DNA from: GW2011-AR15 sp964428335
Lineage (GTDB): Archaea > Nanobdellota > Nanobdellia > Woesearchaeales > GW2011-AR15
Length of the DNA: 64,000 nucleotides
Assembly: GCA_964428335.1 (NCBI GenBank)
Contig: CAYRXW010000003.1
Coordinates: 164,219-228,218 of the forward strand
Direction of reading: 5' to 3'
Notes under the pieces: model-generated
What the model saw: the letters and a program-made list of their open reading frames with translations, nothing else
The model's database searches: none
What the model was told of the DNA's origin: nothing
Made by a program: the position numbers and the translations under genes
In this document: positions 53,652 to 61,855 of the stretch, one piece after another
How the letters are laid out: every line of letters starts with the position of its first letter
Numbering within the stretch: position 1 is the stretch's first letter

Positions 53652-54620
53652 TTGATTTCCAAAATGATTAATGCAAAAAGAAGCCTGATTGAAATAGATG
53701 TGCCTAAGCAGGTTATAGGTATATTGCCAAGCTTACATAAAGATATTTTAGGAATGCAAGGAGAATTGGCAGCTGACGAGGCAAGCTTAAATTTGCAGGA
53801 ACAGATAAGAGCATATCTGATGGATAACCCTGTTTGGAGAGAATGGATTCATACTTCTTTGAGAAATATAAGGCAGCCATTTGGCTATTATCCGGTTTTG
53901 GTGAATTCCGGTTTAGGCATTGAAAATGATGGAATTTTAGGTGAAAGGATGCTTGTTGGATTAGCATTAAGTCTTGAAAGCACAGCAATCGGTGCACAAT
54001 ATGAAATAGAGCAAAGGATTGTAACATCAGTTATTGCAAAAGAAGGAGCATCTGAAAAAAGCCATGCCAGAAACGATTTTCCAGCAGCGCCACATACAGC
54101 TGAATTTTTTGGAACACAACTGCCTAAAACCCTTTATTTTTCATGCATAAGACCGCATTACTTAGGCGGAGCAGAAACAACAGTGTTTGATCTCGATGTG
54201 CTTTATGAACAACTTCCAAGACAAGTTATAGCAGAGCTGAAAGAAAGAACCTATACTCTTGAAACCCCAAAAAGGCTTGAAAGTATGCAAAGGGGCTATC
54301 ATGTTTTAACAGAAATTGAAGGCGCACTTTTTTTGAGATACAGGGCAGATTATATGGTTGGTTTTAGGGAAGATGAAAGCTTACAGCTGCTGAGCCAAAT
54401 AGTGAATAATCCACTAAATCACTATGTTCATAAATTAGAAGCAGGGCAGACAATAATTCAGTGGAATGGTACGCCTCATTCAAGACTGGAACAAATAGGA
54501 AAAACGCCGATAGAAGAAGAGAAAAAGAGGAAATTAATCAGGATGAGAACTATTCCAAAAGGGATGGAATCTCAAGAAAAGTGGTATAGTAATTTTAGAG
54601 ATTTGCATCTTGTTTCTTAG
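53652..54620 (+). CDS. TauD-like Fe(II)/2-oxoglutarate oxygenase with HTA motif
   Basis: 322 aa from TTG at 53652, which has AGGA 6 bases upstream; the ATG at 53664 is an alternative. Double-stranded beta-helix family: FPAAPHTAEFF (first metal His H148), TLYFSCIRPHYLGGAETTVFD, distal IIQWNGTPHSRLE (H276) and KRKLIRMRT with the 2-oxoglutarate-binding Arg. The usual HxD/E carboxylate is replaced by alanine (H148-T-A150), with a Glu at 151. Ala at this place is known in non-haem Fe halogenases. Substrate unknown. Unusual gene for this kind of organism. Confidence 0.8.
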   Translation: MISKMINAKRSLIEIDVPKQVIGILPSLHKDILGMQGELAADEASLNLQEQIRAYLMDNPVWREWIHTSLRNIRQPFGYYPVLVNSGLGIENDGILGERMLVGLALSLESTAIGAQYEIEQRIVTSVIAKEGASEKSHARNDFPAAPHTAEFFGTQLPKTLYFSCIRPHYLGGAETTVFDLDVLYEQLPRQVIAELKERTYTLETPKRLESMQRGYHVLTEIEGALFLRYRADYMVGFREDESLQLLSQIVNNPLNHYVHKLEAGQTIIQWNGTPHSRLEQIGKTPIEEEKKRKLIRMRTIPKGMESQEKWYSNFRDLHLVS

Positions 54621-54682
54621 TTTCATGTAAACTTCCACTTTTTATAAAAACCCTTAAATATAACAAATTTTAACTTGTTTTT

Positions 54683-54895
54683 ATGGATAATACAGAAGCA
54701 GACATAGACATTTTTGAAAAGGCTGTAAATAAGTTTCATAAATGCGACCATGCAGAGCATTTTTTTGGGCAGAAATCATGCAGCATTTTCCACAACCAGT
54801 TTGATAACAGCTTTGATGTACTTTCAATGTGCGGCAGCTGCAGGGTGAACAAGTCAGAGCCAACAACTAATAAGAAGTATGTAAGGTTTTCTTAA
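54683..54895 (+). CDS. Small Cys/His-containing protein
   Basis: 70 aa. TATA box near 54653-54661 lies about 26 bases before the ATG, so a leaderless mRNA is likely. Residues CDHAEHFF, KSCSIFHNQ and MCGSC could bind a metal. Ends in a 29-base convergent overlap with tmk. Family unknown; small but well supported by its promoter spacing. Confidence 0.65.
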   Translation: MDNTEADIDIFEKAVNKFHKCDHAEHFFGQKSCSIFHNQFDNSFDVLSMCGSCRVNKSEPTTNKKYVRFS

Positions 54896-55487
54896 CCTCT
54901 TCAAAAATCTCATGCTTGGTTTTACTAGCATCTATGTTTTTCCACTTGCCTTCAAACATCTTCAGCTTTGATATCTCAGCATACCCTTTTTGAATTCCCA
55001 AGAAAAATTCCACATTTTTAAGTTCAAATTTATCGCCATCCTTATCAAAAGTCCTCTTAATGGCAACTTTAGCTTCTAAATCCAGGTAAAATACAATATC
55101 CGGAATAAATCCTTCAATAGCAACCTCATTTATTGCGAGGACTTTTTTTAATCCTAATTTTCTTGCAAAACCTTGATACGAAAGGCTGCTTATAAAACTC
55201 CTGTCTGAAATTACAATTCCTTTTCTTTCCAATACTGGCTTTACAATTGACCTTAAAGACTGGGCTCTAGAAGCAGCATAAAGATATGACTCACAGACAT
55301 ATTCCATTTTTTCGTCATGCTTAGTTCCCTGGACAAGCTTTCTTATTTGTTCAGAAATTTCAGTTCCACCAGGTTCCCTTGTAAGGATAATTTCTTTTTT
55401 TGGATATTTTTCCTTCAAATAATCAAAAAGCAGCTTTGTCTGAGTGCTTTTCCCGGTTCCCACAATTCCTTCAAAGACTATATACAT
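54867..55487 (-). CDS. tmk: Thymidylate kinase
   Basis: 206 aa. Phosphorylates dTMP to dTDP. P-loop FEGIVGTGKST (about 5-15), LTREPGGTEISEQIRKL (substrate loop), DRSFISSLSYQG (DR motif) and DIVFYLDLEAKVAIKR (lid region). Normal length. Divergent from the tRNA-His gene and within reach of dut. Confidence 0.95.
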   Translation of the reverse strand: MYIVFEGIVGTGKSTQTKLLFDYLKEKYPKKEIILTREPGGTEISEQIRKLVQGTKHDEKMEYVCESYLYAASRAQSLRSIVKPVLERKGIVISDRSFISSLSYQGFARKLGLKKVLAINEVAIEGFIPDIVFYLDLEAKVAIKRTFDKDGDKFELKNVEFFLGIQKGYAEISKLKMFEGKWKNIDASKTKHEIFEEVKKTLHTSY

Positions 55488-55564
55488 GACCTTCTAAAAT
55501 GTTAAGGAGTATAAAAAGCTTACAAAACCTATTTAAATTAAGCATAACTTCTCAGAAACACTAT

Positions 55565-55680
55565 GGCGACCGTTGTGTAATGGTAGCATGGGGGACTGTG
55601 GTGACCCAAACCAGAGATTTGTGACTCTAAAAGAGGGTTTCAGAGATCCCCAGGCGCGAGTTCGATTCTCGCCGGTTGCC
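55565..55680 (+). tRNA. tRNA-His (GTG) with intron
   Basis: Acceptor GGCGACCG pairs with CGGTTGCC including an encoded G-1 at 55565 and C73 at 55680. D-arm, anticodon GTG (55598-55600) and T-arm (GAGTTCGATTCTC) are canonical. A 44-base intron at 55602-55645 follows position 37. Its bulge-helix-bulge is relaxed: CTGT/TCAG gives three pairs and a T-T mismatch, supported by GACCC/GGGTT. CCA is not encoded. Confidence 0.93.
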
Positions 55681-55760
55681 CTTTTTTTATCCAACTTTTC
55701 TATGATTATCTAAAAATTATCTATACATTTATATATAATAAAAGCATATATTACCTATTG

Positions 55761-56315
55761 ATGCGTAGAAAACGAATCAATGAAAAATCAAAATTCAATT
55801 TTAAGGTTATATATCTAGGATTAAAATTCTTTATTATTTGTGTATTATTATTCTTTTTTTCAAAAAATAAACCTCTTTTATGGATACTGGCTTTTGAAAT
55901 CCTTGATTTATGGAAGACAATACTTCAAAGATGCATGCCTCAGCTCCCATTAAATCTTGATTTCATATTCGGGATCACAGCATCTTACTTTTTCTCGCCA
56001 CTGGTAGGTATAATAATCTACCTTCTTGCAATCATAAACAGGATTGTATTCTTTGCAATAACCTATAGGCATTTTGTGAAAGGGATAAGGTATCTTTTCT
56101 TATTTATCCTTATACAGTATTTCAGGTTTTTGGATTTTTATTACGTAGCTTTGATTTTTTTAGTATTTAATTATATAATAAAATATATAGGGAATTTCTT
56201 TTTTGGTCCATTTGAGCTTGATGATACGTTTTATGACGTTGTAAATTTTATCCTTTCCTGCGTTGTATTTTATATAATCTCAATGCTTCACTTTTACATA
56301 CCTTTCCTGTTTTAG
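55761..56315 (+). CDS. Multi-pass membrane protein
   Basis: 184 aa from the ATG at 55761 (preceding TTG rejected). About five membrane helices (VIYLGLKFFIICVLLFFF, LDFIFGITASYFFSPLVGII, YLLAIINRIVFFAITY, YYVALIFLVFNYII, FILSCVVFYIISMLHF). A TATA stretch about 26 bases upstream predicts a leaderless mRNA. It resembles the protein at 62994 in length and helix layout, so they may be paralogues. Function unknown. Confidence 0.8.
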   Translation: MRRKRINEKSKFNFKVIYLGLKFFIICVLLFFFSKNKPLLWILAFEILDLWKTILQRCMPQLPLNLDFIFGITASYFFSPLVGIIIYLLAIINRIVFFAITYRHFVKGIRYLFLFILIQYFRFLDFYYVALIFLVFNYIIKYIGNFFFGPFELDDTFYDVVNFILSCVVFYIISMLHFYIPFLF

Positions 56316-56430
56316 TGAATAAATTTTGTATAATCTACCATGTTTCATGCAACAAATTTTTCATAGCGTTGAGCATAGAACCTGTAACTCACCACAAGTT
56401 TTATAAAGGACTGATATTTCCATCAAAGAA

Positions 56431-56475
56431 TACCCGAGTTAACGCGCCAGGGTTATTTTTGGTGTTTCTTGGGTA
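56431..56475 (+). promoter_or_regulatory. Structured leader of the ribosomal operon
   Basis: TACCCGAG (56431-56438) pairs with CTTGGGTA (56468-56475), 8 bp, and CGCCA (56445-56449) pairs with TGGTG (56460-56464) inside. The hairpin ends 9 bases before the rps13 ATG and would occupy the ribosome-binding region. Possible target for r-protein autoregulation (inference). Confidence 0.45.
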
Positions 56476-56484
56476 GAGTTAAAA

Positions 56485-56961
56485 ATGGCAGACGAAAAAA
56501 TTAAACAGATTGTAAGGATTGCAAACACAGATTTAAACGGAAGTAAGGCTATATTAATAGGTCTTACAAAAATCAAAGGCATTGGCATTGTTTTCTCAAA
56601 CGCAATATGCAAAGTTGCCAAGGTCCCAAGAGCTAAAAAAGTCGGTTTACTTGAAACAAAAGAAATTGAAGCAATAAACAGTGTTTTAGCTGATCCTGTA
56701 AAACATAATATTCCTTCATGGATGTTTAACAGAAAGTATGATATAGAGTCAGGAGAAACAAAACATTTGATTACGGGAGACTTAACTTTTGCAGTACAGC
56801 AGGATATAAGAAGAATGCAGAAAATTAGGTCATATAAAGGAGTTAGGCATGCAGTTGGCCTAACAGTCAGAGGACAGAGGACCAAGAGCAATTCCAGGAA
56901 GAACAAAGGAAAAGCAATGGGTGTCAAAAGAAATAAAAATGCTTCGTCAGGTGGTAAGTAA
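56485..56961 (+). CDS. rps13: Ribosomal protein uS13
   Basis: 158 aa. uS13 with KQIVRIANTDLNGSKAI at the start, helix-turn-helix LTKIKGIGIVFSNAIC and the basic C-terminal RHAVGLTVRGQRTKSNSRK. First gene of the operon, with a structured leader upstream. Stop overlaps the rps4 start (TAATG). Confidence 0.97.
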   Translation: MADEKIKQIVRIANTDLNGSKAILIGLTKIKGIGIVFSNAICKVAKVPRAKKVGLLETKEIEAINSVLADPVKHNIPSWMFNRKYDIESGETKHLITGDLTFAVQQDIRRMQKIRSYKGVRHAVGLTVRGQRTKSNSRKNKGKAMGVKRNKNASSGGK

Positions 56962-57557
56962 TGGGAGATTCAAGAAGACTTAGGAAAAAGTACTCAACAC
57001 CGAGCCATCCATGGCAGAAGCAGAGAATTGATGATGAAAATGCACTGCTTAAAGAATACGGTTTTAAGAACAAACAGGAAATCTGGAAAATGGCTTCAAA
57101 GCTTAGGAACTTTAAATCCCAGGTAAAAAGATTGATTGGAAGCAGCGGAGAAAAAGCAGAAGTCGAAAAAGTGGAAATAGTAAAAAGGATGCAGAAGTTC
57201 AAGTATGTATCAGATTCAGCCCACTTGGAAGATATTCTGGCAGTTACTCTAAAGGATATCTGTGAAAGAAGGCTTTCAACAGTTGTTTTCAAAAAAGGAC
57301 TTGCAAGAAGCGTAAAACAGGCAAGGCAGTTTATTACACATTCACACGTAGTTGTTGGAGAAAGAAAAATCACTTCACCAGCATATTTAGTTTCAGCAGC
57401 AGAAGAGGCAGTAATAACTTTTGTTGAGAATTCAACTCTAAAATCAGATGAGCACCCAGAAAGGGTCTCAATCATCAAGCAGGTTGAGGATGAAGTCAAA
57501 AAGACAATTCCAAGAAAACCAAGAAAGAAAAAAATAGAAAGTCACGATAAAAAATGA
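56961..57557 (+). CDS. rps4: Ribosomal protein uS4
   Basis: 198 aa. Primary 16S rRNA-binding protein with the S4 RNA-binding domain (CERRLSTVVFKKGLARSVKQ, AREF-type ARQFITHSHVVVGERKI). N-terminus GDSRRLRKKYSTPSHPWQK is archaeal. Overlaps rps11 by ATGA. Confidence 0.97.
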   Translation: MGDSRRLRKKYSTPSHPWQKQRIDDENALLKEYGFKNKQEIWKMASKLRNFKSQVKRLIGSSGEKAEVEKVEIVKRMQKFKYVSDSAHLEDILAVTLKDICERRLSTVVFKKGLARSVKQARQFITHSHVVVGERKITSPAYLVSAAEEAVITFVENSTLKSDEHPERVSIIKQVEDEVKKTIPRKPRKKKIESHDKK

Positions 57558-57958
57558 AAGACAAAAAAGAAAGCATCAGATGGGGAATGTGCCATATCTA
57601 TTCATCATATAATGACACAATAATTCATGTTACTGATATCACAGGAAGCGAGACAATTGCAATTTCGTCAGGAGGACAGATTGTAAAGTCACACAGGCTT
57701 GAAAGTTCACCAACAGCTGCAATGGCAGCATCAAAAAAGGTTGGAGAAGCTGCTCTTGAAAAAGGAATTTCAGGACTTCATGTAAAGATAAAAGCACCAG
57801 GTGGCCACAATGGTCCAAATTCACCAGGTCCAGGAGCTCAGGCAGCAGTAAGAACATTATCAAGAATGGGTTTAAGAATAGGAATAATAGAAGACGTAAC
57901 ACCAATCCCGCACGATGGTTGCAGGAAGAAAGGTGGAAAAAGAGGAAGAAGGGTCTAA
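57554..57958 (+). CDS. rps11: Ribosomal protein uS11
   Basis: 134 aa. Contains GMCHIYSSYNDTIIHVTDITGS, MAASKKVGEAALEKGI and the C-terminal IEDVTPIPHDGCRKKGGKRGRR, all characteristic of uS11 in the small-subunit platform. Starts inside rps4. Confidence 0.97.
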   Translation: MKDKKESIRWGMCHIYSSYNDTIIHVTDITGSETIAISSGGQIVKSHRLESSPTAAMAASKKVGEAALEKGISGLHVKIKAPGGHNGPNSPGPGAQAAVRTLSRMGLRIGIIEDVTPIPHDGCRKKGGKRGRRV

Positions 57959-57966
57959 ACAAAAAA

Positions 57967-58737
57967 ATGGCAAATGTTGAAATTGTTACAATGAAGGATA
58001 ATAAGGCAACATTCGTTTTGAAAAAAAGCACACCAGGATATGCAAATGCATTAAGGAGAATAATGCTTATGGAAGTTCCTGTCATGGCTATTGAAGACGT
58101 AGAAATAAGGAAAAACAGCTCAGCAATGTATGATGAAGTGCTTACACACAGGCTTGGATTATTGTCACTGACAACAGACTTAAAGTCATATGAATTGCCA
58201 AAGACAAAGGCAGATGTTGAAGAGAAAAATGCAAAATGCACCCTTGAAATAGTGTTAAAGGAAAAAGGGCCAAAAACAGTCTATGCTTCAGATTTGAAAT
58301 CAAAAGACCCAAAGGTCAAGCCAGTATTTGGAAAAACACCAATCGTCAAGTTGCTAAAAGATCAGGAGCTTGAGCTTGTAGCAACAGCAGTTATAGGGAT
58401 TGGAAAAGAGCATTCAAAATGGTCACCAGCACATGTCTGGTACACATACAACCCAACAATCAAGGTTGGTAAGGTTAAGGATTTAGAAAAATACAAGGAG
58501 ATGTATCCTCCTCAGATATTCAATAAAAAAGGGGAGATTGATGAAAAATTGATCTTGGATAATGATCTTGTAGATGCAGTAGCCAATGTTAATAATGATG
58601 TCATAAAAGTAGAATACGATGAAACAGAGTTTATTTTCAAAGTAGAATCATGGGGACAGCTTGCCCCAAAAGAGATAGTAAGCGAAGCATTAAGTGTATT
58701 CAATGCAAAGCTGGACGCTCTGAACAAAAGCTTATGA
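57967..58737 (+). CDS. rpoD: RNA polymerase subunit Rpo3 (D)
   Basis: 256 aa from the ATG at 57967, after the rps11 stop (earlier in-frame starts would lie inside rps11). Alpha-like subunit partnering Rpo11: FVLKKSTPGYANALRRIMLMEVPVMAIEDVEI, LTHRLGLLSL, and the C-terminal EFIFKVESWGQLAPKEIV. The 4Fe-4S cysteine insert of some archaeal Rpo3 proteins is absent (only one Cys is seen). Confidence 0.96.
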   Translation: MANVEIVTMKDNKATFVLKKSTPGYANALRRIMLMEVPVMAIEDVEIRKNSSAMYDEVLTHRLGLLSLTTDLKSYELPKTKADVEEKNAKCTLEIVLKEKGPKTVYASDLKSKDPKVKPVFGKTPIVKLLKDQELELVATAVIGIGKEHSKWSPAHVWYTYNPTIKVGKVKDLEKYKEMYPPQIFNKKGEIDEKLILDNDLVDAVANVNNDVIKVEYDETEFIFKVESWGQLAPKEIVSEALSVFNAKLDALNKSL

Positions 58738-58775
58738 TTGGTTAATAACTTAATCAATTATACCCACCCACTCAC

Positions 58776-58886
58776 GCGGGGGTGGCAGAGCCTGGAAATC
58801 CTATAATAGGGATTGGGCAACCAAATGCGCAAGGTTGAGGGCCTTGTCCCATAGAGGGTGCGCGTGTTCGAATCACGTCCCCCGCA
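58776..58886 (+). tRNA. tRNA-Leu (GAG) with D-loop intron
   Basis: Acceptor GCGGGGG/CCCCCGC with A73, long variable arm (CCC/GGG), T-arm GTGTTCGAATCAC and anticodon GAG (58837-58839). A 25-base intron, 58796-58820, interrupts the D-loop after G19. The bulge-helix-bulge is canonical: GCCT pairs GGGC, bulges GGA and AAC, and intron stem AATCC/GGATT. Splicing gives GAGCCTGGCCAAATGC, a normal D-loop. Lies between rpoD and rpl18e. CCA not encoded. Confidence 0.96.
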
Positions 58887-58913
58887 GCCTTTAATAATCA
58901 CAAAGAAGTCAAA

Positions 58914-59258
58914 ATGAAAAACGAACAATTGCAGACACTGATAATTCAGCTAAAGAAAGCATCAATAGAGCAGGATGTCCACATCTGGAAAAGAGTAGCA
59001 TCTGATTTAGAGATGCCTTCAAACAGAAGGAGAATTGTAAATCTGTCAAAGATAGACAGGTATGCAAGTGACGGAGACGTAGTTATAGTTCCAGGGAAAG
59101 TCCTTTCAATGGGAGAACTAACAAAAAAAGTAACTGTCGCAGCATACAGCTTTTCAGGCAACGCATCAGAAAAGATAAACAAAGTCGGAAAAGCAGTCTT
59201 CATCGATGAGCTTTTGAAAAAAAATCCAAAAGGAAGCAAAGTTAGGATAATAGGGTAA
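58914..59258 (+). CDS. rpl18e: Ribosomal protein eL18
   Basis: 114 aa. IWKRVASDLEMPSNRRRIVNLSKIDRY and DVVIVPGKVLSMGELTKKVTVAAYSFSGNA mark the archaeal/eukaryotic large-subunit protein eL18. Follows the tRNA-Leu by 27 bases. Confidence 0.97.
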   Translation: MKNEQLQTLIIQLKKASIEQDVHIWKRVASDLEMPSNRRRIVNLSKIDRYASDGDVVIVPGKVLSMGELTKKVTVAAYSFSGNASEKINKVGKAVFIDELLKKNPKGSKVRIIG

Positions 59259-59262
59259 GAAA

Positions 59263-59685
59263 ATGATAATAATTGATGCAACAGACATGATCGCAGGAAG
59301 GCTTGCAACATACGCTGCAAAACAGGCAATTTTAGGAAATGTAGTGAAAGTTGTAAACAGCGAAAAGGCAGTTATTTCAGGAAAGAAAAAAGTAGTTTTT
59401 GAAGACTTTTTACACAGGGTTAAAATGGGAACACCAAGAAAAGGACCTTTTATCCAAAGGATGCCTGATAGGCTTCTTAGAAGGATAATAAGGGGAATGA
59501 TTCCTTATGAAAAGCCAAAAGGCAAGGAAGCATATGCAAGAGTTCTTTGTTATATAGGAGTTCCTGAAGAGTTTGCAGGAAAAGAGCATGTAAAAGTAGA
59601 AAGTGCTCACAAGTCAAAACTTCCAAATTACCAGTATGTTACATTATATGATCTTTCAAAGAGAATAGGTGCTAAAGTTGAATAA
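59263..59685 (+). CDS. rpl13: Ribosomal protein uL13
   Basis: 140 aa. IIIDATDMIAGRLATYAAKQ, VNSEKAVISGKK and FIQRMPDRLLRRIIRGMIPYEKPKGKEA are uL13 hallmarks. Four bases after eL18; overlaps the start of rps9. Confidence 0.97.
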   Translation: MIIIDATDMIAGRLATYAAKQAILGNVVKVVNSEKAVISGKKKVVFEDFLHRVKMGTPRKGPFIQRMPDRLLRRIIRGMIPYEKPKGKEAYARVLCYIGVPEEFAGKEHVKVESAHKSKLPNYQYVTLYDLSKRIGAKVE

Positions 59686-60076
59686 AACTATACAATCATC
59701 AGGAAAGAGAAAGACAGCGATTGCCAGAGCAACACTAAAAGAAGGCAAAGGCGTTGTCAAGATAAACAATATTCCTTTGGAAAATTATGTTCCAAAAGTT
59801 TACAGGATGAGAATCCAGGAACCACTTTTGCTAGCTGAAGAATTGAAGAACAAGGTTGACATAAGTGTTAGGGTTAATGGTGGCGGGCAGATGAGCCAGA
59901 GTGACGCAGTAAGGACAGCAATTGCTAAAGTATTGGCAGAACATGACCCGAAAGTAAAGAAAGTTTTCATGGGATATGACAGGCAGATGCTTGTTGCAGA
60001 TGTAAGGCTAAAAGAAGAGCACAAGCCAAACAGGCACGGAAGAGCAAGAGCCAAGAAACAGAAGTCATACAGATAA
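59678..60076 (+). CDS. rps9: Ribosomal protein uS9
   Basis: 132 aa from a TTG at 59678, preferred because AGGTG (59667-59671) lies 6 bases upstream and the product begins MNKTIQSSGKRKTAIARA. The GTG at 59669 is an alternative. C-terminal RHGRARAKKQKSYR contacts the decoding region. Overlaps the uL13 stop. Confidence 0.96.
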   Translation: MNKTIQSSGKRKTAIARATLKEGKGVVKINNIPLENYVPKVYRMRIQEPLLLAEELKNKVDISVRVNGGGQMSQSDAVRTAIAKVLAEHDPKVKKVFMGYDRQMLVADVRLKEEHKPNRHGRARAKKQKSYR

Positions 60077-60187
60077 GGTTTTCTTATTTTTCTATAATCT
60101 TGTTTTCAATGTTTTTTTCTCGTTTTTAAAACTTTTTATAATTCCTATCCAAGCCTTTAAATATTTCCACTCTTATTCAGAAGAAAA

Positions 60188-60781
60188 ATGAAACTCCTAT
60201 TTTTTGCGGATTCACACGGCGATAAGGAAGCCATGAAAACACTTAAAACAAAGTCTAAAGAAGCAGATGGAATAGTGTGCGCAGGAGACTTCACGACAAT
60301 GGAGAGAGATATAGAAAAAATAATGTCTGAACTGGATTCATTTGGGAAATTAATGCTTATGATACATGGTAACCATGAAGATGAAGACAGGCTAAAAACC
60401 CTATGCAAGAAACATAAGAACCTGAAATACATCCATAAAGGAGTGTATCATGTAGGGGACTATGTTTTTCTGGGCTATGGAGGAGATGGTTTTTCAACAA
60501 ATGATCCTGAATTTGAAAAAACCTCTCAAAGATTCTTTAAGAAAGAGATAGAAGGCAAAAAAAGGATAATAATGGTTACACATATGCCACCGCATGGAAC
60601 AGAACTTGATAACATTGAAGGAAGCCACAGAGGCAGTAAATCATACAGGAAGTTTATTGATGAAATTAGGCCACACTTAGTTATATCAGGGCATCTTCAT
60701 GAAACTGCAGGAAAGCACCAGCAGATTGGAAGGACACTACTTATAAACCCGGGAAAGAATGGGGTAACTGTAGATATCTAA
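60188..60781 (+). CDS. Metallophosphoesterase (YfcE-like)
   Basis: 197 aa calcineurin-fold phosphoesterase. Metal ligands: D8-x-H10 (FADSHGD), GDF (VCAGDFTTME), GNHED (MIHGNHEDEDR), MVTHMPPHG and GHLHETAG. The product class hydrolyses small phosphodiesters or phosphomonoesters; substrate unknown. Own promoter in the AT-rich spacer 60077-60187, which holds no other gene. Confidence 0.92.
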   Translation: MKLLFFADSHGDKEAMKTLKTKSKEADGIVCAGDFTTMERDIEKIMSELDSFGKLMLMIHGNHEDEDRLKTLCKKHKNLKYIHKGVYHVGDYVFLGYGGDGFSTNDPEFEKTSQRFFKKEIEGKKRIIMVTHMPPHGTELDNIEGSHRGSKSYRKFIDEIRPHLVISGHLHETAGKHQQIGRTLLINPGKNGVTVDI

Positions 60782-60788
60782 TAATTAA

Positions 60789-60818
60789 ACTACTTATAAG
60801 TAGTCAAATTTATATATA
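60789..60818 (+). promoter_or_regulatory. Palindrome next to a TATA box
   Basis: Perfect 16-bp palindrome ACTACTTATAAGTAGT (60789-60804) just upstream of TTTATATATA (60809-60818), which is about 26 bases before the ATG at 60839. The palindrome covers the BRE side of the promoter, a good position for a repressor or activator of the next gene. Confidence 0.55.
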
Positions 60819-60838
60819 CTTCTAATTTTTTTATAATC

Positions 60839-61843
60839 ATGAGTTTGTTTGATCCAAGCGATATAGCAATATGCGTCAGAACGTTATTTAGTTCAAAAGA
60901 TTATAATGTCATGAGTCCTATTGTAAGGGCAGGGCCAGCATATAACTCTTTAAGAAAGCTTTCATCATTTGGATATAATGTATTCATAATTGATGGAGGT
61001 TCTGATGAAGAAGTGTTATGCAATTTCCAAAAGACAGGTGCAAAAATCCGTGAGCAGGATCCAAATTTGCCAGGGATAGGAAATGCAACATTACAGACAC
61101 TGCAGTTCGGATTGGAGACAAATGCAAAATATTTTGGATTAGTTGAACTTGAAAAAACTTCTATGATATCTAAGTTTCCCTATCTTTTTGATAGATTAGC
61201 AGGCCTAAATTATGATTTTTTAATACCTTATAGGAAATCACTTTCAAGCCTAGAGGAAAACCAGGCACATTATGAGGACTGGGGTAATTCTTGGTGGTGG
61301 TCGTTTACAGGGTTAGATTTAGATTCACTTAATGGTACTAGACTATTCACAAGAGAAAATGCTAATTATTTTTTAGAACATAATATGACTAGATATGGCA
61401 ACAGATGGGAAATACTCTTTGTTCCTTTGCTAAAAGCTTATATTGATGGAAAAAAAATAGACATTGCAAAGGTGGATTACAGGCATCCTAAAAAACAGAA
61501 AAATGATGAATCCAAAAGAAAAGAAATGCACCTTAAACGAGCTGAACAGCATAGTGCTTTAACCAAGGCTGAAATGTGTTTTTACAAGGATTATTATACT
61601 GAACTAATCACAGAGTTTAATAGATTTAACCTATCTGATTACTTCGCTGATGAATCTTATGCATTACAAATGGTAAAAATTTCTGAAAAACTAAACAGAT
61701 TCAATCCAAGATTAGTCAATGATACTATGCAGAGCGGACCATTCTTAAAAAGTACTTTTTATAATTCTCTTTTTGGAGAGATGCCAAAATTGGTTGATGT
61801 TGCAAGATTTACCAGAAGGACAGATTATAATCATAATTATTAA
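60839..61843 (+). CDS. GT-A-like glycosyltransferase family protein
   Basis: 334 aa, no membrane segment. Rossmann-like start (NVFIIDGGSDEEVLCNF) resembles the VVDDGSTD nucleotide site of GT-A enzymes. GIGNATLQTLQFGLETNAKYFGLVELEK occupies the place of the DxD motif, which reads ELE here. Central WGNSWWWSFTGLDLDSLNGTRLFTREN and a helical C-terminus follow. Putative retaining or divergent GT; activity uncertain. Leaderless promoter with a palindromic site. Confidence 0.65.
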   Translation: MSLFDPSDIAICVRTLFSSKDYNVMSPIVRAGPAYNSLRKLSSFGYNVFIIDGGSDEEVLCNFQKTGAKIREQDPNLPGIGNATLQTLQFGLETNAKYFGLVELEKTSMISKFPYLFDRLAGLNYDFLIPYRKSLSSLEENQAHYEDWGNSWWWSFTGLDLDSLNGTRLFTRENANYFLEHNMTRYGNRWEILFVPLLKAYIDGKKIDIAKVDYRHPKKQKNDESKRKEMHLKRAEQHSALTKAEMCFYKDYYTELITEFNRFNLSDYFADESYALQMVKISEKLNRFNPRLVNDTMQSGPFLKSTFYNSLFGEMPKLVDVARFTRRTDYNHNY

Positions 61844-61855
61844 AAATCGTTTTTT

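Noticed and set aside
57639..58241. 200-aa minus-strand frame across rps11 and rpoD
   Set aside because: Overlaps two certain genes; low-complexity Leu/Phe-rich translation.
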